Source of the DNA: an uncultured Bacilli bacterium
GTDB lineage: Bacteria; Bacillota_I; Bacilli_A; RF39; UBA660
Assembly: GCA_944332705.1 (NCBI GenBank)
Contig: CALVKM010000002.1
Location: forward strand, 1 to 64,000
DNA: 64,000 nt
Direction: 5' to 3'
Made by a program: the position numbers and the translations under genes. The notes beneath the pieces were generated by a model. The model ran no database searches and was not told the DNA's origin. It saw nothing but the letters and a program-made list of their open reading frames with translations. Below, one piece after another: positions 42,656 to 51,917 of this stretch. Every line of letters starts with the position of its first letter. The first letter of the stretch is position 1.

Positions 42656-43315
42656 ATGGAGTCAGAACAAATAAATAAAAGTAAAGTAAAAAAATGGCAA
42701 ATAGGAGATGCTTTTGCAATAAAAATAAAACATTCTAATCAAAGTTATGATGGAAAGTATTTAATAATAATTAAAGGAGATTATGAGTGGAATTATGATT
42801 TTCCTAGATTTCAAACATGTTTATTAAAGATTACAAAAGATAAAACAATACCTAAAACATTAGATGAAATTAATAATTTAGAATTTATTAAAACAGGCTT
42901 TGTTCACTATATTGAAAGATATAGTTCGCGTTCTATTGGTATGGAAACTTATGCGATGGTAGTAGAAAGATGTAAAGATTTAAAGTTTTTCCCAGATGAA
43001 TATAATTATTTATATATGTATGACTTAACTTTAATGGCTGACTGCCGGAAAAACTATGATGATTTTATATATTTAGGAAATTTTGATATTAAGTATCCAG
43101 AAGATGAATTTCCACCGGTATGTATAACATATAGAAAATCAATAGTTGAAATTGATGATATTGTCAATGATGCAATTAATAGATATGAAGATTACAATCT
43201 AAAAAAAAGTAAGATTTATAATGAAGAAAGAGAAATAGTAGAAGAAAGAGCTAAAATGTTTTTAAAAATCCATCAAGAAGTGTTAGATGACACTTATGAA
43301 AAAGAATACTATTAA
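42656..43315 (+). CDS. Unknown protein, paralogue of the one at 41006
   Basis: 219 aa. Starts MESEQINKSK, like the neighbour at 42108, then follows the 41006 protein along its length (WQIGDAFAIKI, LEFIKTGFVHYIERY, FFPDEYNYLYMY, YLGNFDI). GGAGG precedes the ATG, in a leader that partly resembles the duplicated segment. The locus thus holds two copies of the family around a holin and a membrane protein. Function unknown. Confidence 0.6.
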   Translation: MESEQINKSKVKKWQIGDAFAIKIKHSNQSYDGKYLIIIKGDYEWNYDFPRFQTCLLKITKDKTIPKTLDEINNLEFIKTGFVHYIERYSSRSIGMETYAMVVERCKDLKFFPDEYNYLYMYDLTLMADCRKNYDDFIYLGNFDIKYPEDEFPPVCITYRKSIVEIDDIVNDAINRYEDYNLKKSKIYNEEREIVEERAKMFLKIHQEVLDDTYEKEYY

Positions 43316-43394
43316 ATTTTGTGACTTTAAAACTAGGCGATTAAACTAAACAAAGTAGTCTTCTTTCATACAATATTATGAAAGGAGTTTTCTT

Positions 43395-43631
43395 ATGAAT
43401 CCAAAATATAATACAATGTATCATCCTGTAAATAATAATGATCGTTTTGTATTTCCATTTTTAACTGGTGCCTTAGTTGGTGGAGCAGCAGTAGGTTTAA
43501 CTCGTCCAAGACCAATATATAATGTTGCCCCATATCCACCATATCCGCCATATGGACCATACCCACCAAGACCATATCCTATGCCATATTATAGTACATC
43601 CTACAATTATAATTCTTTTGGGCCATATTAA
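43395..43631 (+). CDS. Gly/Pro/Tyr-rich small protein, coat-like
   Basis: 78 aa. N-terminal MNPKYNTMYHPVNNNDRF, one hydrophobic Gly-rich segment FPFLTGALVGGAAVGLT, then a PYPPYPPYGPYPPRPYP tail. GGAG ribosome site and its own promoter-like region. Such compositions are seen in spore coat and other cross-linked surface proteins; with the CotD-like gene at 30069 this hints at a coat-like structure or its remnants (inference). Its stop overlaps the convergent rodA end by four bases. Confidence 0.6.
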   Translation: MNPKYNTMYHPVNNNDRFVFPFLTGALVGGAAVGLTRPRPIYNVAPYPPYPPYGPYPPRPYPMPYYSTSYNYNSFGPY

Positions 43632-44710
43632 TAGACGGATTTATTTAATATATTTAGAATAATACCTAAAAACATAAAATAAATTATAATTGTTGAACCA
43701 CCATAAGACAAAAATGGTAGAGGTATACCAATAATAGGGAGTAATCCTAAGTTCATTCCAATATTAATAAATTGTTGGAAGAAAAAAATACTAATAAAAC
43801 TAATTAAAACTAGTTTTATTTGTTTTTGTTTTACAGTTAAATATTTATTAATTAAAAATATATCAATAAGTAAGTAACATAAAATTACTATAATTCCCGA
43901 AATTATTCCAAAATTACTAATATTAAATGCAAATATAAAATCAGTTGGTGCCTCAGGTATATATAAACTTACCTTATTTAAACCACTACCAAAAATAGTT
44001 GCAGATCCCATAGCAATAATAGCGTTTTCTAACTGATAACTAGATTCCGTACTAAAAGTAATAAGTCTCTCAACTCTATAAAAGAAACTTGTACCAATTA
44101 AATTTATGAGTAAATCTTGATTATAAATATAAAGTAATATAAAAGTTCCTAATAAAAGAATAATAATTATTCCAAAAATTACAAACCAATATTTTTTGAC
44201 TCCTGCAACAAGTAAGATGGTTATAGCAATTAAAAAATAAAAGATAATTGCCCCAGTATCAGGCTCTAAAAATACCAGTATTGAAGGAATTAAAGTAATA
44301 ATTATAACTTTTAATATTAGTTTAAAATCTGGTTTATTAAAGGCTGCTATACTACTCAAATACAAAGTCAAAGTAAGTTTTACTAGTTCACTAGGTTGAA
44401 AAGAAAATAATTTAAAATCAAACCAAGCAGTTGATCCATTAATATTTTTACCAAAAAATAATACTAAAACAAGTAATAGAACTGAAATATAGTAATAATA
44501 TTTAGAATACTTTAAAATAGTATTAATATTTATTTTGCTTATTATAATAACTAAAATAATACCTATACCAAAAAATATTATTTGTTTAATTAAATTATGT
44601 TCATATAAAGTACTTAAAGCCTTAGCATTTTGCATATTAAGTAAACTAATAATCATTATAATAAATAAGGGAATAATTAACATATATTTACTATTAATAA
44701 TTTTATTCAT
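43628..44710 (-). CDS. rodA: RodA/FtsW-type lipid II polymerase
   Basis: 360 aa with about ten membrane spans. SEDS motifs: NGSTAWFDFKLFSFQPSELVKL, LEPDTGAIIFYF, and GIPLPFLSYGGSTIIIYF near the C-terminus. SEDS glycosyltransferase for lateral wall growth, partner of a class B PBP not in this window. Very A/T-rich. Confidence 0.92.
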   Translation of the reverse strand: MNKIINSKYMLIIPLFIIMIISLLNMQNAKALSTLYEHNLIKQIIFFGIGIILVIIISKININTILKYSKYYYYISVLLLVLVLFFGKNINGSTAWFDFKLFSFQPSELVKLTLTLYLSSIAAFNKPDFKLILKVIIITLIPSILVFLEPDTGAIIFYFLIAITILLVAGVKKYWFVIFGIIIILLLGTFILLYIYNQDLLINLIGTSFFYRVERLITFSTESSYQLENAIIAMGSATIFGSGLNKVSLYIPEAPTDFIFAFNISNFGIISGIIVILCYLLIDIFLINKYLTVKQKQIKLVLISFISIFFFQQFINIGMNLGLLPIIGIPLPFLSYGGSTIIIYFMFLGIILNILNKSVY

Positions 44711-44766
44711 GTTATTATTATGTGTTCTTTTTCTAAATTTATCATAAAATATAGTGAGGTGAGGCT

Positions 44767-45054
44767 GTGGAAAAACCTAGAGTATTTGCTAATCCTATCA
44801 ATAAAAAACTTGATAACAATGAAGATTTATTTCGAAGTAGTAAGAGTGTAGTAAGAAATAATCCCAAAGACATTAACAAAAAAATTAATGAAATATTTGC
44901 ATCAAGTAATCATGTTTATAAAAGTAGGGTAAAAGTAACTTTAAAAGATAAGACATTAGAAACGGATTTAATAGGTAAAACTAATTTAAATCTCTTAACA
45001 TTAGATGGCGGACTTATTAGAATAACTGATATATTAGATATTGAAAAGTTATAA
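44767..45054 (+). CDS. Hypothetical 95-residue basic protein
   Basis: GTG start at 44767 with GAGGTGAG upstream. Basic N-terminal half (NPKDINKKINEIFASSNHVYKSRVKVTLKDKT) and a C-terminal strand motif LLTLDGGLIRITDILDIE that looks like a short SH3-like or Sm-like fold. Conserved small protein of this type is known in Firmicutes without function, by my recollection only. Confidence 0.6.
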   Translation: MEKPRVFANPINKKLDNNEDLFRSSKSVVRNNPKDINKKINEIFASSNHVYKSRVKVTLKDKTLETDLIGKTNLNLLTLDGGLIRITDILDIEKL

Positions 45055-45093
45055 AAAAAGTATATCTAAAGAATTTCTTCGATATACTTTTTT
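45055..45093. terminator. Bidirectional terminator
   Basis: AAAAAAGTATATC pairs with GATATACTTTTTT around 45055-45093; it overlaps the end of the convergent EIIB-like gene. Confidence 0.75.
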
Positions 45094-45383
45094 AATTGTT
45101 TAGCATTTTTGCCAAATATTATTTTTAATTGATTATCAATTTCTACTATACCTTTAGCACCAAGTTTTTGAATACCTTCTTTGTTAGCTTTAGATACATC
45201 CTTAAGTATTACTTTAAATCTTGACATATTACATTCAGCATTAACAATATTATCTTTACCACCAAGATAAGTTATTAATTTATTAGCTTCAATATTGAAG
45301 TTTTTCTTTGACAACTTAACTATAACTAAAGATATAATAATAAGTACTATGGCAATAATACCATATTGGATAAATGTTTGCAT
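45066..45383 (-). CDS. Membrane-anchored orphan PTS EIIB-like domain
   Basis: 105 aa. Membrane span at 5-23, then a glucose-family EIIB domain: YLGGKDNIVNAECNMSRFKVILKD (phospho-accepting Cys kept in the position of the usual D-x-C-x-T-R), KLGAKGIVEIDNQLKIIFG. A normal EIIB is fused to EIIC; here there is only an anchor and no other PTS gene nearby, so it may regulate or be a remnant. Precedes rnj by position only (same strand, downstream of it). Confidence 0.72.
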   Translation of the reverse strand: MQTFIQYGIIAIVLIIISLVIVKLSKKNFNIEANKLITYLGGKDNIVNAECNMSRFKVILKDVSKANKEGIQKLGAKGIVEIDNQLKIIFGKNAKQLKKYIEEIL

Positions 45384-45430
45384 AGCTTCACCTCTTTAAT
45401 TATACTACAAATTTTAAAATTTTAATAGTC

Positions 45431-47113
45431 TTAATTATTTGCTTGATTTACTTCCATTATAACTGGCAGAATTATTGGCTTTCTACCTGTTAAATTATTA
45501 ATAAATGGTAGTAACTCGAGTATTATTTGATTTTTTAAATCTGTATAGGTATAAGGCCCTTTAGCTAAGAAATTATTAACAACTTCCGCAATTTTCTTTT
45601 CTATTTTGTTCATTAATTCTTGATTTTCATTGACTAAAACAAATCCTCTTGCTGTAACATTTGGCTTAAGTAGTAACTTACGAGTTAAAGTATTTATATT
45701 AAGTATTGTAATAAGAATGCCATCTTGACTCATCAGTTTGCGATCTTTTATAACAACACTACCAATATCTCCAACACGAGAACCATCAACATAAACATCT
45801 CCTGCTTGGACAGTACCATTTTTCTTAACAGTACCATTAAGTAGTTCTAAAACATCCCCATTAGAACATATAAAGGTGTTTTCTTGCTTTACACCACAAT
45901 CTATTCCAATTTCCGCATGTCTTTTAAGCATTCTGTATTCCCCATGCATTGGCATAAAATATTTAGGTTTAATAATTCTTAACATCCACTTTAATTCTTC
46001 TTCTTTAGCGTGTCCTGATGTGTGAACATCACTGAATTCAGAATTAGTAAAGACTTTAACACCTTTTAAATATAATTTGTTGATAATTTTATTAATACTT
46101 TCGGCATTCCCTGGAATAGGGTTAGATGAAAATATTACAAGATCATCCCCAAGTAATGAAATCTGTTTATGTTGGTCATTAGCAATTCTTGATAAAGCCG
46201 CAAGGGGTTCACCTTGAGAACCAGTACACAAAATACATATTTCATTACGCTTTAAACTCTTAGCATCATTTGCTTCAATAAATAAACTTTTATCATTGAT
46301 AAGTCCATTATTTAGGGCAAGTTCAATAGAGTTTTCCATACTACGACCAAAAACAATAATCTTACGGTTATACTTTTTACATGTTTCAACAATATGTTTT
46401 ATTCTATATATATTTGAAGCAAATGTGGCAATTATAACTCTTCCATAGTGTCTACCTATCATATCATTTAAGGTACTATCAACAGCACTTTCACTTTTAG
46501 AGTATCCACTAGATAAAGCATTAGTTGAATCACTTAAAAGTAGGGTAACACCATTTGCTCCCGCCTGAGCCATTTTATGAATATCAGCCATTGGTCCAAC
46601 TGGAGTTAAATCAAATTTAAAGTCTCCAGTTTCAAATATTGTCCCATTCGGTGTCTTAATCAAAAAGGCATAAGAATCCGGAATAGAGTGGGTAGTATTA
46701 ACAAAAGTTATATTAAAATACTTTGTTTTTACTTCTAACTCTGGTGTAATTATTTCATAATTTTCATATTTGATATTCTTTTCTACCAATTTCTTTTCAA
46801 TTAAATCTTTTGCAATCTTTGGTGTATAAATCTTTGGTATATTAATTGCTTGTAGTAAAAAAGGTATTCCTCCGATATGATCTTCATGACCATGAGTTAT
46901 AAATAAACCTTTAATTTTACTAGCATTTTTCTTTAAATATGATACATCTTGAATAACATAATCAACACCTAGTAATCCATCCTCCGGAAACATAACTCCA
47001 GCATCAATTACTAAAATCTCGCTATCATGTTCAATCAAATACATGTTTTTTCCAACTTCACCTAAACCACCAAGAGCAATTACTCTAGTGGGTATATTAT
47101 TTTTATTTTCCAT
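45431..47113 (-). CDS. rnjA: Ribonuclease J
   Basis: 560 aa. Metallo-beta-lactamase motif THGHEDHIGGIPF, beta-CASP domain with SNPIPGNAESI and HTSGHAKEEELKWML, and the PMHGEYRMLKRHAEIG end; C-terminal dimerisation domain. Dual endo/5'-exonuclease of mRNA decay and rRNA maturation. Own promoter region 47114-47232 shared with divergent ftsY. Confidence 0.95.
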   Translation of the reverse strand: MENKNNIPTRVIALGGLGEVGKNMYLIEHDSEILVIDAGVMFPEDGLLGVDYVIQDVSYLKKNASKIKGLFITHGHEDHIGGIPFLLQAINIPKIYTPKIAKDLIEKKLVEKNIKYENYEIITPELEVKTKYFNITFVNTTHSIPDSYAFLIKTPNGTIFETGDFKFDLTPVGPMADIHKMAQAGANGVTLLLSDSTNALSSGYSKSESAVDSTLNDMIGRHYGRVIIATFASNIYRIKHIVETCKKYNRKIIVFGRSMENSIELALNNGLINDKSLFIEANDAKSLKRNEICILCTGSQGEPLAALSRIANDQHKQISLLGDDLVIFSSNPIPGNAESINKIINKLYLKGVKVFTNSEFSDVHTSGHAKEEELKWMLRIIKPKYFMPMHGEYRMLKRHAEIGIDCGVKQENTFICSNGDVLELLNGTVKKNGTVQAGDVYVDGSRVGDIGSVVIKDRKLMSQDGILITILNINTLTRKLLLKPNVTARGFVLVNENQELMNKIEKKIAEVVNNFLAKGPYTYTDLKNQIILELLPFINNLTGRKPIILPVIMEVNQANN

Positions 47114-47232
47114 TAAAAAAATTCCTTCTTTCTTTTTGTTTGTAAAGTTTTTCTAACTGAATAAATTATAGCAAAAAAATTAATAATAGTCAAATACTTA
47201 TCTTTGTGGTAAAATATTAGTACGGAGGATAT

Positions 47233-48219
47233 ATGGGATTATTTAGTAAATTTAAAGATATTTTTAAAACAAAAGAAAAAGAAGAAAAGACTAGTGAAGA
47301 GATTAAGAAATATGATACTGGTTTGGAAAAAACAAGAAATGAGTTTGTTTCTAAATTAAATTTGCTTGGTATAAAATATACTAAAGTAAATGAAGAATAT
47401 TTTGAAGAATTAGAAAATTTGCTAATTATGGCTGATATTGGAGTTAAAACGGTAATGGACTTTATGGACCGTTTAAGGCGTAGAGTCAAAAGTGAAAACA
47501 TAACTGATACCAAATTTTTAGGAGAAGTCATAGTTGATGAATTATTTATTATTTATGTTAATAATGAATCTATCACTGATAAAATAAATATAAATCCTGA
47601 TGGCCCAACAGTAATACTTATGGTTGGGGTAAATGGTGTAGGAAAAACTACTACCATTGCTAAACTTGCTTATAAATATAAAAGTGAAGGAAAGCGGGTT
47701 ATGATGATTGCTGGAGATACCTTTAGAGCTGGTGCTGTAGAACAACTAAAAATCTGGGCGGACCGTACTGATTCACTCTTCTTTGGTAAAGAAAATATTG
47801 ACCCCGCCGGAGTAATCTTTGATGGCCTTGATAAAGCTATCGAGGAAAATGTCGATATAGTTTTAATTGATACCGCAGGAAGACTTCATAACAAAGTTAA
47901 TTTAATGAAGGAACTAGAAAAAATTAATAAAGTAATAGGGACAAAAATAAATGGTGCTCCGCATGAAACTTTACTTGTAATTGATGCAACAACTGGTCAA
48001 AATGGCATTATGCAAGCACAGTCTTTTAAAGAAATAACTAACATCACTGGTATAGTTTTAACTAAACTTGATGGCACCGCAAAAGGGGGAATTGTTCTAG
48101 CTATAAAAGAAGAAGTCAATTTACCAGTTAAATTTGTTGGTCTTGGTGAAAAAATGGAAGATTTAATTCCTTTTGATATTGAAAATTATATCTATGGTTT
48201 ATTTAAGGATATGATGTAA
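47233..48219 (+). CDS. ftsY: Signal recognition particle receptor
   Basis: 328 aa. Short charged N-terminus, NG domain with GVNGVGKTTTIAKLAYKY (G1), DTAGRLHNK (G3), TKLDGTAKGG (G4/closing) and DLIPFD at the end. Docks ribosome-SRP complexes at the membrane. Followed directly by ylxM. Confidence 0.96.
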   Translation: MGLFSKFKDIFKTKEKEEKTSEEIKKYDTGLEKTRNEFVSKLNLLGIKYTKVNEEYFEELENLLIMADIGVKTVMDFMDRLRRRVKSENITDTKFLGEVIVDELFIIYVNNESITDKININPDGPTVILMVGVNGVGKTTTIAKLAYKYKSEGKRVMMIAGDTFRAGAVEQLKIWADRTDSLFFGKENIDPAGVIFDGLDKAIEENVDIVLIDTAGRLHNKVNLMKELEKINKVIGTKINGAPHETLLVIDATTGQNGIMQAQSFKEITNITGIVLTKLDGTAKGGIVLAIKEEVNLPVKFVGLGEKMEDLIPFDIENYIYGLFKDMM

Positions 48220-48516
48220 ATGGAAGAGTTTGTTTATTATGATTTATTATTTGATATATATGAACAATTATTAAATGATAAATCTCGAGAATTTTTTAAA
48301 TTATATTATGAAGAAAATTTAACTTTACAAGAAATTGCGGATAATTATCATGTTTCCAAAAGTTATGTAGGCAGTGTCCTAAAGAAAACTGAAAAAAAAT
48401 TAGATGAATTAGAAGCTAATTTAAAAATATATGAAAATCGCAGTAAACTAGCAGATTTATTAAAGTTAAATGATATTGAAAAAATAAAAAAAGGTATCAA
48501 TAAAATTTTAGATTAA
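48220..48516 (+). CDS. ylxM: YlxM-type SRP accessory HTH protein
   Basis: 98 aa, ATG directly after the ftsY stop. Sigma-70 region 4-like helix-turn-helix (YYEENLTLQEIADNYHVSKSYVGSVLKKTEKKL). YlxM stimulates SRP assembly and GTPase activity; it usually precedes ffh, which is not in this window. Confidence 0.88.
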   Translation: MEEFVYYDLLFDIYEQLLNDKSREFFKLYYEENLTLQEIADNYHVSKSYVGSVLKKTEKKLDELEANLKIYENRSKLADLLKLNDIEKIKKGINKILD

Positions 48517-48517
48517 A

Positions 48518-48543
48518 ATGTTACATCGAGTAACATTTTTTTC
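48518..48543 (+). terminator. Rho-independent terminator of ftsY-ylxM
   Basis: AATGTTAC pairs with GTAACATT, followed by six T. Confidence 0.88.
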
Positions 48544-48746
48544 TTTACTTAAGATAAACTTAATGTTATAATTTAATTAGATATTAAGGCCCTCCCTTGA
48601 TTTTAGTTTATTATTTTTGATTTTATTTTAGGGCGAAATCTATATGGAAAGGAGAAGAACTTTGGAAACAAAGTAATCAATAGTAACAACACATCACGCT
48701 ATGATAATTGTTATAATTTATTAAGAAAATCAGAAAAGGAGGTAAA

Positions 48747-49610
48747 ATGAACAATAATAAGTTAGAAACAATAACAAATTTATTTGAAGGAGCCCAAATA
48801 AGAAGTGTTTGGGATAATAATAAAGAAGATTACTACTTTAGTGTAGTTGATGTAATTAGTGCACTAACAGGTAGTGACAGACCCAGAAAATACTGGAATG
48901 ATTTAAAATTAAAATTAAAAGATGAAGGAAGTCAGTTGTCCGAAAAAATCGGACAACTGAAAATGGAATCATCTGATGGCAAAAAATATTTAACAGATGT
49001 ACTTGATACTAAAGGTATATTAAGGCTTATTGAATCAGTGCCATCTCCTAAAGCAGAACCATTTAAATTATGGTTGGCATCCCTTGGTAGTGAGCGAATT
49101 GATGAAGTATTTGACCCAGAAAGAGCAATAGCTAGAGGAATTGATTATTATCGTAAAAAAGGATATGATGATGCTTGGATTGAAGCAAGAATAAAGGGAA
49201 TATTTAATCGTAAAAAGCTCACTGATGCATGGAAGAATGCTGGTGTTACTGAAGGTTATGAATATGCTCAACTAACCAATGAAATATACAAAGAGTGGTC
49301 CGGTATGACTGCCAAAGAGTATAAAGGTTTTAAAGGTTTAAGAAAAGAATCTCTAAGAGATAATATGTCTGATTTAGAAGTAGCTCTTACAGATTTAGGA
49401 GAAATTGCTACTAGAGAGCTTGTAAAAACACATAAACCACATGGTTTAAAGGAAAATAAAGAAATAGCAAAAAGAGGTGGCAAAATTGCTAAAAATACTC
49501 GTGACAATTTAGAACAAGAATTAGGTAAACCAGTAATAACTAACGAAAATCATTTAGGTTATCAATATATTGATGAAAAACAAATTGAATATAAAGAAAA
49601 AATAGGGTAA
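48747..49610 (+). CDS. BRO-N/DinD-like antirepressor-type protein
   Basis: 287 aa. N-terminal BRO-N/DinD-type domain (IRSVWDNNKEDYYFSVVDVISALTGS...YWNDLKLKLKDEG, TDVLDTKGILRLIESV, KLWLASLGSERIDEVFDPE), then a helical C-terminal half (YRKKGYDDAWIEARIKGI...YEYAQLTNEIYKEWSGMTAKEYKGFKGL) as in DinD-like proteins. These occur in phages and as SOS-linked chromosomal genes. AAAAGGAGGT is a strong ribosome site. The 200-base leader (48545-48746) is unusually long, with a TATAAT-type box near 48710 and a GCCCT...AGGGC arm pair I cannot explain. Confidence 0.78.
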   Translation: MNNNKLETITNLFEGAQIRSVWDNNKEDYYFSVVDVISALTGSDRPRKYWNDLKLKLKDEGSQLSEKIGQLKMESSDGKKYLTDVLDTKGILRLIESVPSPKAEPFKLWLASLGSERIDEVFDPERAIARGIDYYRKKGYDDAWIEARIKGIFNRKKLTDAWKNAGVTEGYEYAQLTNEIYKEWSGMTAKEYKGFKGLRKESLRDNMSDLEVALTDLGEIATRELVKTHKPHGLKENKEIAKRGGKIAKNTRDNLEQELGKPVITNENHLGYQYIDEKQIEYKEKIG

Positions 49611-49638
49611 AGCAAGGATTTATTGCTTTACTTTTTTT
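49607..49638 (+). terminator. Rho-independent terminator
   Basis: GTAAAGCAA pairs with TTGCTTTAC, followed by seven T; overlaps the stop of the BRO-N gene. Confidence 0.88.
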
Positions 49639-49680
49639 AATAGTTATGTTTAAATGTAAGTAAGATAGGAAGTGGTTTAT

Positions 49681-50130
49681 TTGAAAAAAAGAACTTTAAT
49701 TGTTTTGATTGTGTTTTTAATAATTATAGGAATAGTTATTATGTCAGTATTAAATGATGATTATTTAGTTAAAGAAAGCGACATTGTTATAGCTGATAAT
49801 GTAACTATGGAAATTGTGAGTGGTACTTTAACAAAAACTAGTGCTACAATAATAATTACCGATTTAAGTGGTAGTGATTATACTTATAGTAAACAATATA
49901 CTATTGAAAAATATGAAGATGAAAAATGGTGGGTTATAAAACCTTTAATTGGAAATGAAATAACTACTCTAGAAGGATATTCCGTTGATGAAAATAACAC
50001 TTTAACAATGGATTTAAATTGGGAAAGAAAGTATGGAGAGTTAAAAGAAGGTAGATATAGAATAGTAGTAAAAGTATCTGATAATTGGCCTAATGGAAAA
50101 TATACTACGGCTGAATTTACAATAGATTGA
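49681..50130 (+). CDS. Membrane-anchored Ig-like domain protein
   Basis: 149 aa from TTG 49681 with AGGAAGTGG upstream. N-terminal anchor (residues 6-24), then a bacterial Ig-like domain (GTLTKTSATIIITDLSGSDYTYSKQYTIEKYEDEKWWVIKPL and EGRYRIVVKVSD). The domain is common in small Firmicutes surface proteins of unknown role. Ten bases before the next gene, so a pair. Confidence 0.7.
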   Translation: MKKRTLIVLIVFLIIIGIVIMSVLNDDYLVKESDIVIADNVTMEIVSGTLTKTSATIIITDLSGSDYTYSKQYTIEKYEDEKWWVIKPLIGNEITTLEGYSVDENNTLTMDLNWERKYGELKEGRYRIVVKVSDNWPNGKYTTAEFTID

Positions 50131-50140
50131 TGGAGGTTAA

Positions 50141-50629
50141 ATGAAAAAAAGAGTTTTAATTGTTTGTGGAGTTTTAGTAGTTTTAATTATTATATTTGTT
50201 TTAATTGTTATATTTAATAAAGGAACATGGTCTTTTACTAAAGAATATTCTTTAGAAAATATGAAAAGATATGTATCCAAATCCACTCAAATGGTTATAT
50301 GTTTATATGAAGAGAATAGAGAAGAAGTTTGTGATAATGAATTAGTTAGAATTACATACAGTGATACTTTAGATGAATTTGCTACAATTATAAAAAGAGG
50401 TAATTTATTAGTATTTACTGAAAATGTCGATGCAAATAATACAGAAAATAATAATACAGATAATAATTATGTATATCAATTTTATATGTTAAATGATAAA
50501 GATGAAGTTTTATTAATTATTGATTATAATTATGATTATTTAAGATTAAAAAAAGAAACATCTTCTAATATGTTAGTACTAGCTAGTGAAGATGATTATG
50601 ACTTTATTAACAGATTACTTGTATATTAA
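50141..50629 (+). CDS. Membrane-anchored protein of unknown function
   Basis: 162 aa; anchor at 4-25, extracellular part with CLYEENREEVC (two Cys, possible disulphide) and an Asn-rich linker (NNTENNNTDNN). Same operon as the Ig-like protein at 49681. Family not recognised. Confidence 0.6.
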   Translation: MKKRVLIVCGVLVVLIIIFVLIVIFNKGTWSFTKEYSLENMKRYVSKSTQMVICLYEENREEVCDNELVRITYSDTLDEFATIIKRGNLLVFTENVDANNTENNNTDNNYVYQFYMLNDKDEVLLIIDYNYDYLRLKKETSSNMLVLASEDDYDFINRLLVY

Positions 50630-50649
50630 AAAAGCCCTAAGGCTTTTTT
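50628..50649. terminator. Bidirectional terminator
   Basis: AAAAAAGCC (50628-50636) pairs with GGCTTTTTT (50641-50649). Confidence 0.85.
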
Positions 50650-51814
50650 ATTGTTTTAATACATCTTTTCCTCTAGCAAACATTTGAATATTTCTTAGCA
50701 TATAATCAAGTAAACTAGCTTTTTTAATTTCTTTTTTTACGGTTACATCAACTTCATCAATAATATTGCCATCATTATCAATAATCTCTGCTGAACCAAC
50801 GATATCCCCGGGCTTAACTGGTGCTTTAATAGTATCAACTTTTAAATTAAATTCATAATTGCTCACATCTTCAGTATTTTTAAGAAGTTCTGTAGCATCT
50901 TCTAGTAACACAATCTCGGCAAAATTTTCTTTACCACGCTCAACTCGCACTTTACCTAAAACTTCATCTTTAGTTTTAATAGTATTAATTTTATAAGTAT
51001 TAAATCCATAGTTTAATAACTTAACAGTATCACTGCTTCTATTTTCGGTACTATCTTCACCCATAACAACTGAAATAAGCCTGAAATCATCTTTTTTAGC
51101 AGTTGCCGTTAAACAATAACCGGCAGTTTCTGTAAATCCTGTTTTAAGACCATCGACCCCGTCATAAAATCTAACCAGTTTATTTGTATTAACAAGCCAA
51201 GTTTTAGTGCCATCATTTTTCTCTAAATATTCTTCATAAATACTGGTATATTCTAATATTTTTTCATGTTTAAGTAATTCTCTAGCAATAGTTGCCATAT
51301 CACGAGCAGTAGAATAGTGTCCTTCGCTATCAAGACCATGGGCATTCACAAAATTTGTGTTATTCGCTCCAAGTTCTTTAAACCTTTCATTCATCATATC
51401 AACAAATGCTCCTTGTGAACCAGCGACTTTTTCCGCAAGAGCTACAACAGCATCATTACCAGAAGCAATAGCAACCCCCTTTAATAAATCATGAACTGTA
51501 TATACTTCACCAGCTTCTAAAAATATTTGTGAACCACCCATTGAAGCGGCTTCTTCAGATATAGTTACTTCATTATCAAGTGATAACTTACCACTATCTA
51601 TTGCTTCCATAATAAGTAACATACTACCGATTTTGGTCATTGATGCCGGAGCTAGTCTCTCATCAGCATTCTTTTCATATAATACTTCACCAGTTGCATA
51701 ATCTATTAATATTGCACTCTTAGCAGTTGGAGTTAAATCTTCCTCGGCTTTTACAACCATTCCCTGATGCAAAAATAAACTTATACAAAGTAAAATTAAA
51801 CAAATTCTTTTCAT
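50648..51814 (-). CDS. dacA: D-alanyl-D-alanine carboxypeptidase (DacA/DacF type)
   Basis: 388 aa. Signal peptide (first 24 residues), S11 family motifs SMTKI (Ser-x-x-Lys), SGNDAV (Ser-x-Asn) and KTGFTETAGYC (Lys-Thr-Gly), then the beta-rich C-terminal domain and an amphipathic membrane-anchoring end (ASLLDYMLRNIQMFARGKDVL). Trims pentapeptide stems in peptidoglycan. Confidence 0.94.
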   Translation of the reverse strand: MKRICLILLCISLFLHQGMVVKAEEDLTPTAKSAILIDYATGEVLYEKNADERLAPASMTKIGSMLLIMEAIDSGKLSLDNEVTISEEAASMGGSQIFLEAGEVYTVHDLLKGVAIASGNDAVVALAEKVAGSQGAFVDMMNERFKELGANNTNFVNAHGLDSEGHYSTARDMATIARELLKHEKILEYTSIYEEYLEKNDGTKTWLVNTNKLVRFYDGVDGLKTGFTETAGYCLTATAKKDDFRLISVVMGEDSTENRSSDTVKLLNYGFNTYKINTIKTKDEVLGKVRVERGKENFAEIVLLEDATELLKNTEDVSNYEFNLKVDTIKAPVKPGDIVGSAEIIDNDGNIIDEVDVTVKKEIKKASLLDYMLRNIQMFARGKDVLKQ

Positions 51815-51917
51815 ACCAACACCTTAATAATTATTATGAAACTCAAAACTAAATATTACTGATGATTGCTTAAATGCTAAAAATGTTATATAATTTTCAT
51901 TAAGAGGTACTGCTATT

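Noticed and set aside
43393..43575. Minus-strand frame rich in Gly/Met/Asp opposite the Pro/Tyr-rich gene
   Set aside because: Shadow of CCA-TAT repeats on the other strand; the plus gene has a GGAG site and a sensible protein plan.
41776..49610. Prophage (holin-like gene and BRO-N/DinD-like gene)
   Set aside because: They are 7 kb apart with housekeeping genes between, and no integrase, terminase, capsid or lysin gene is present.
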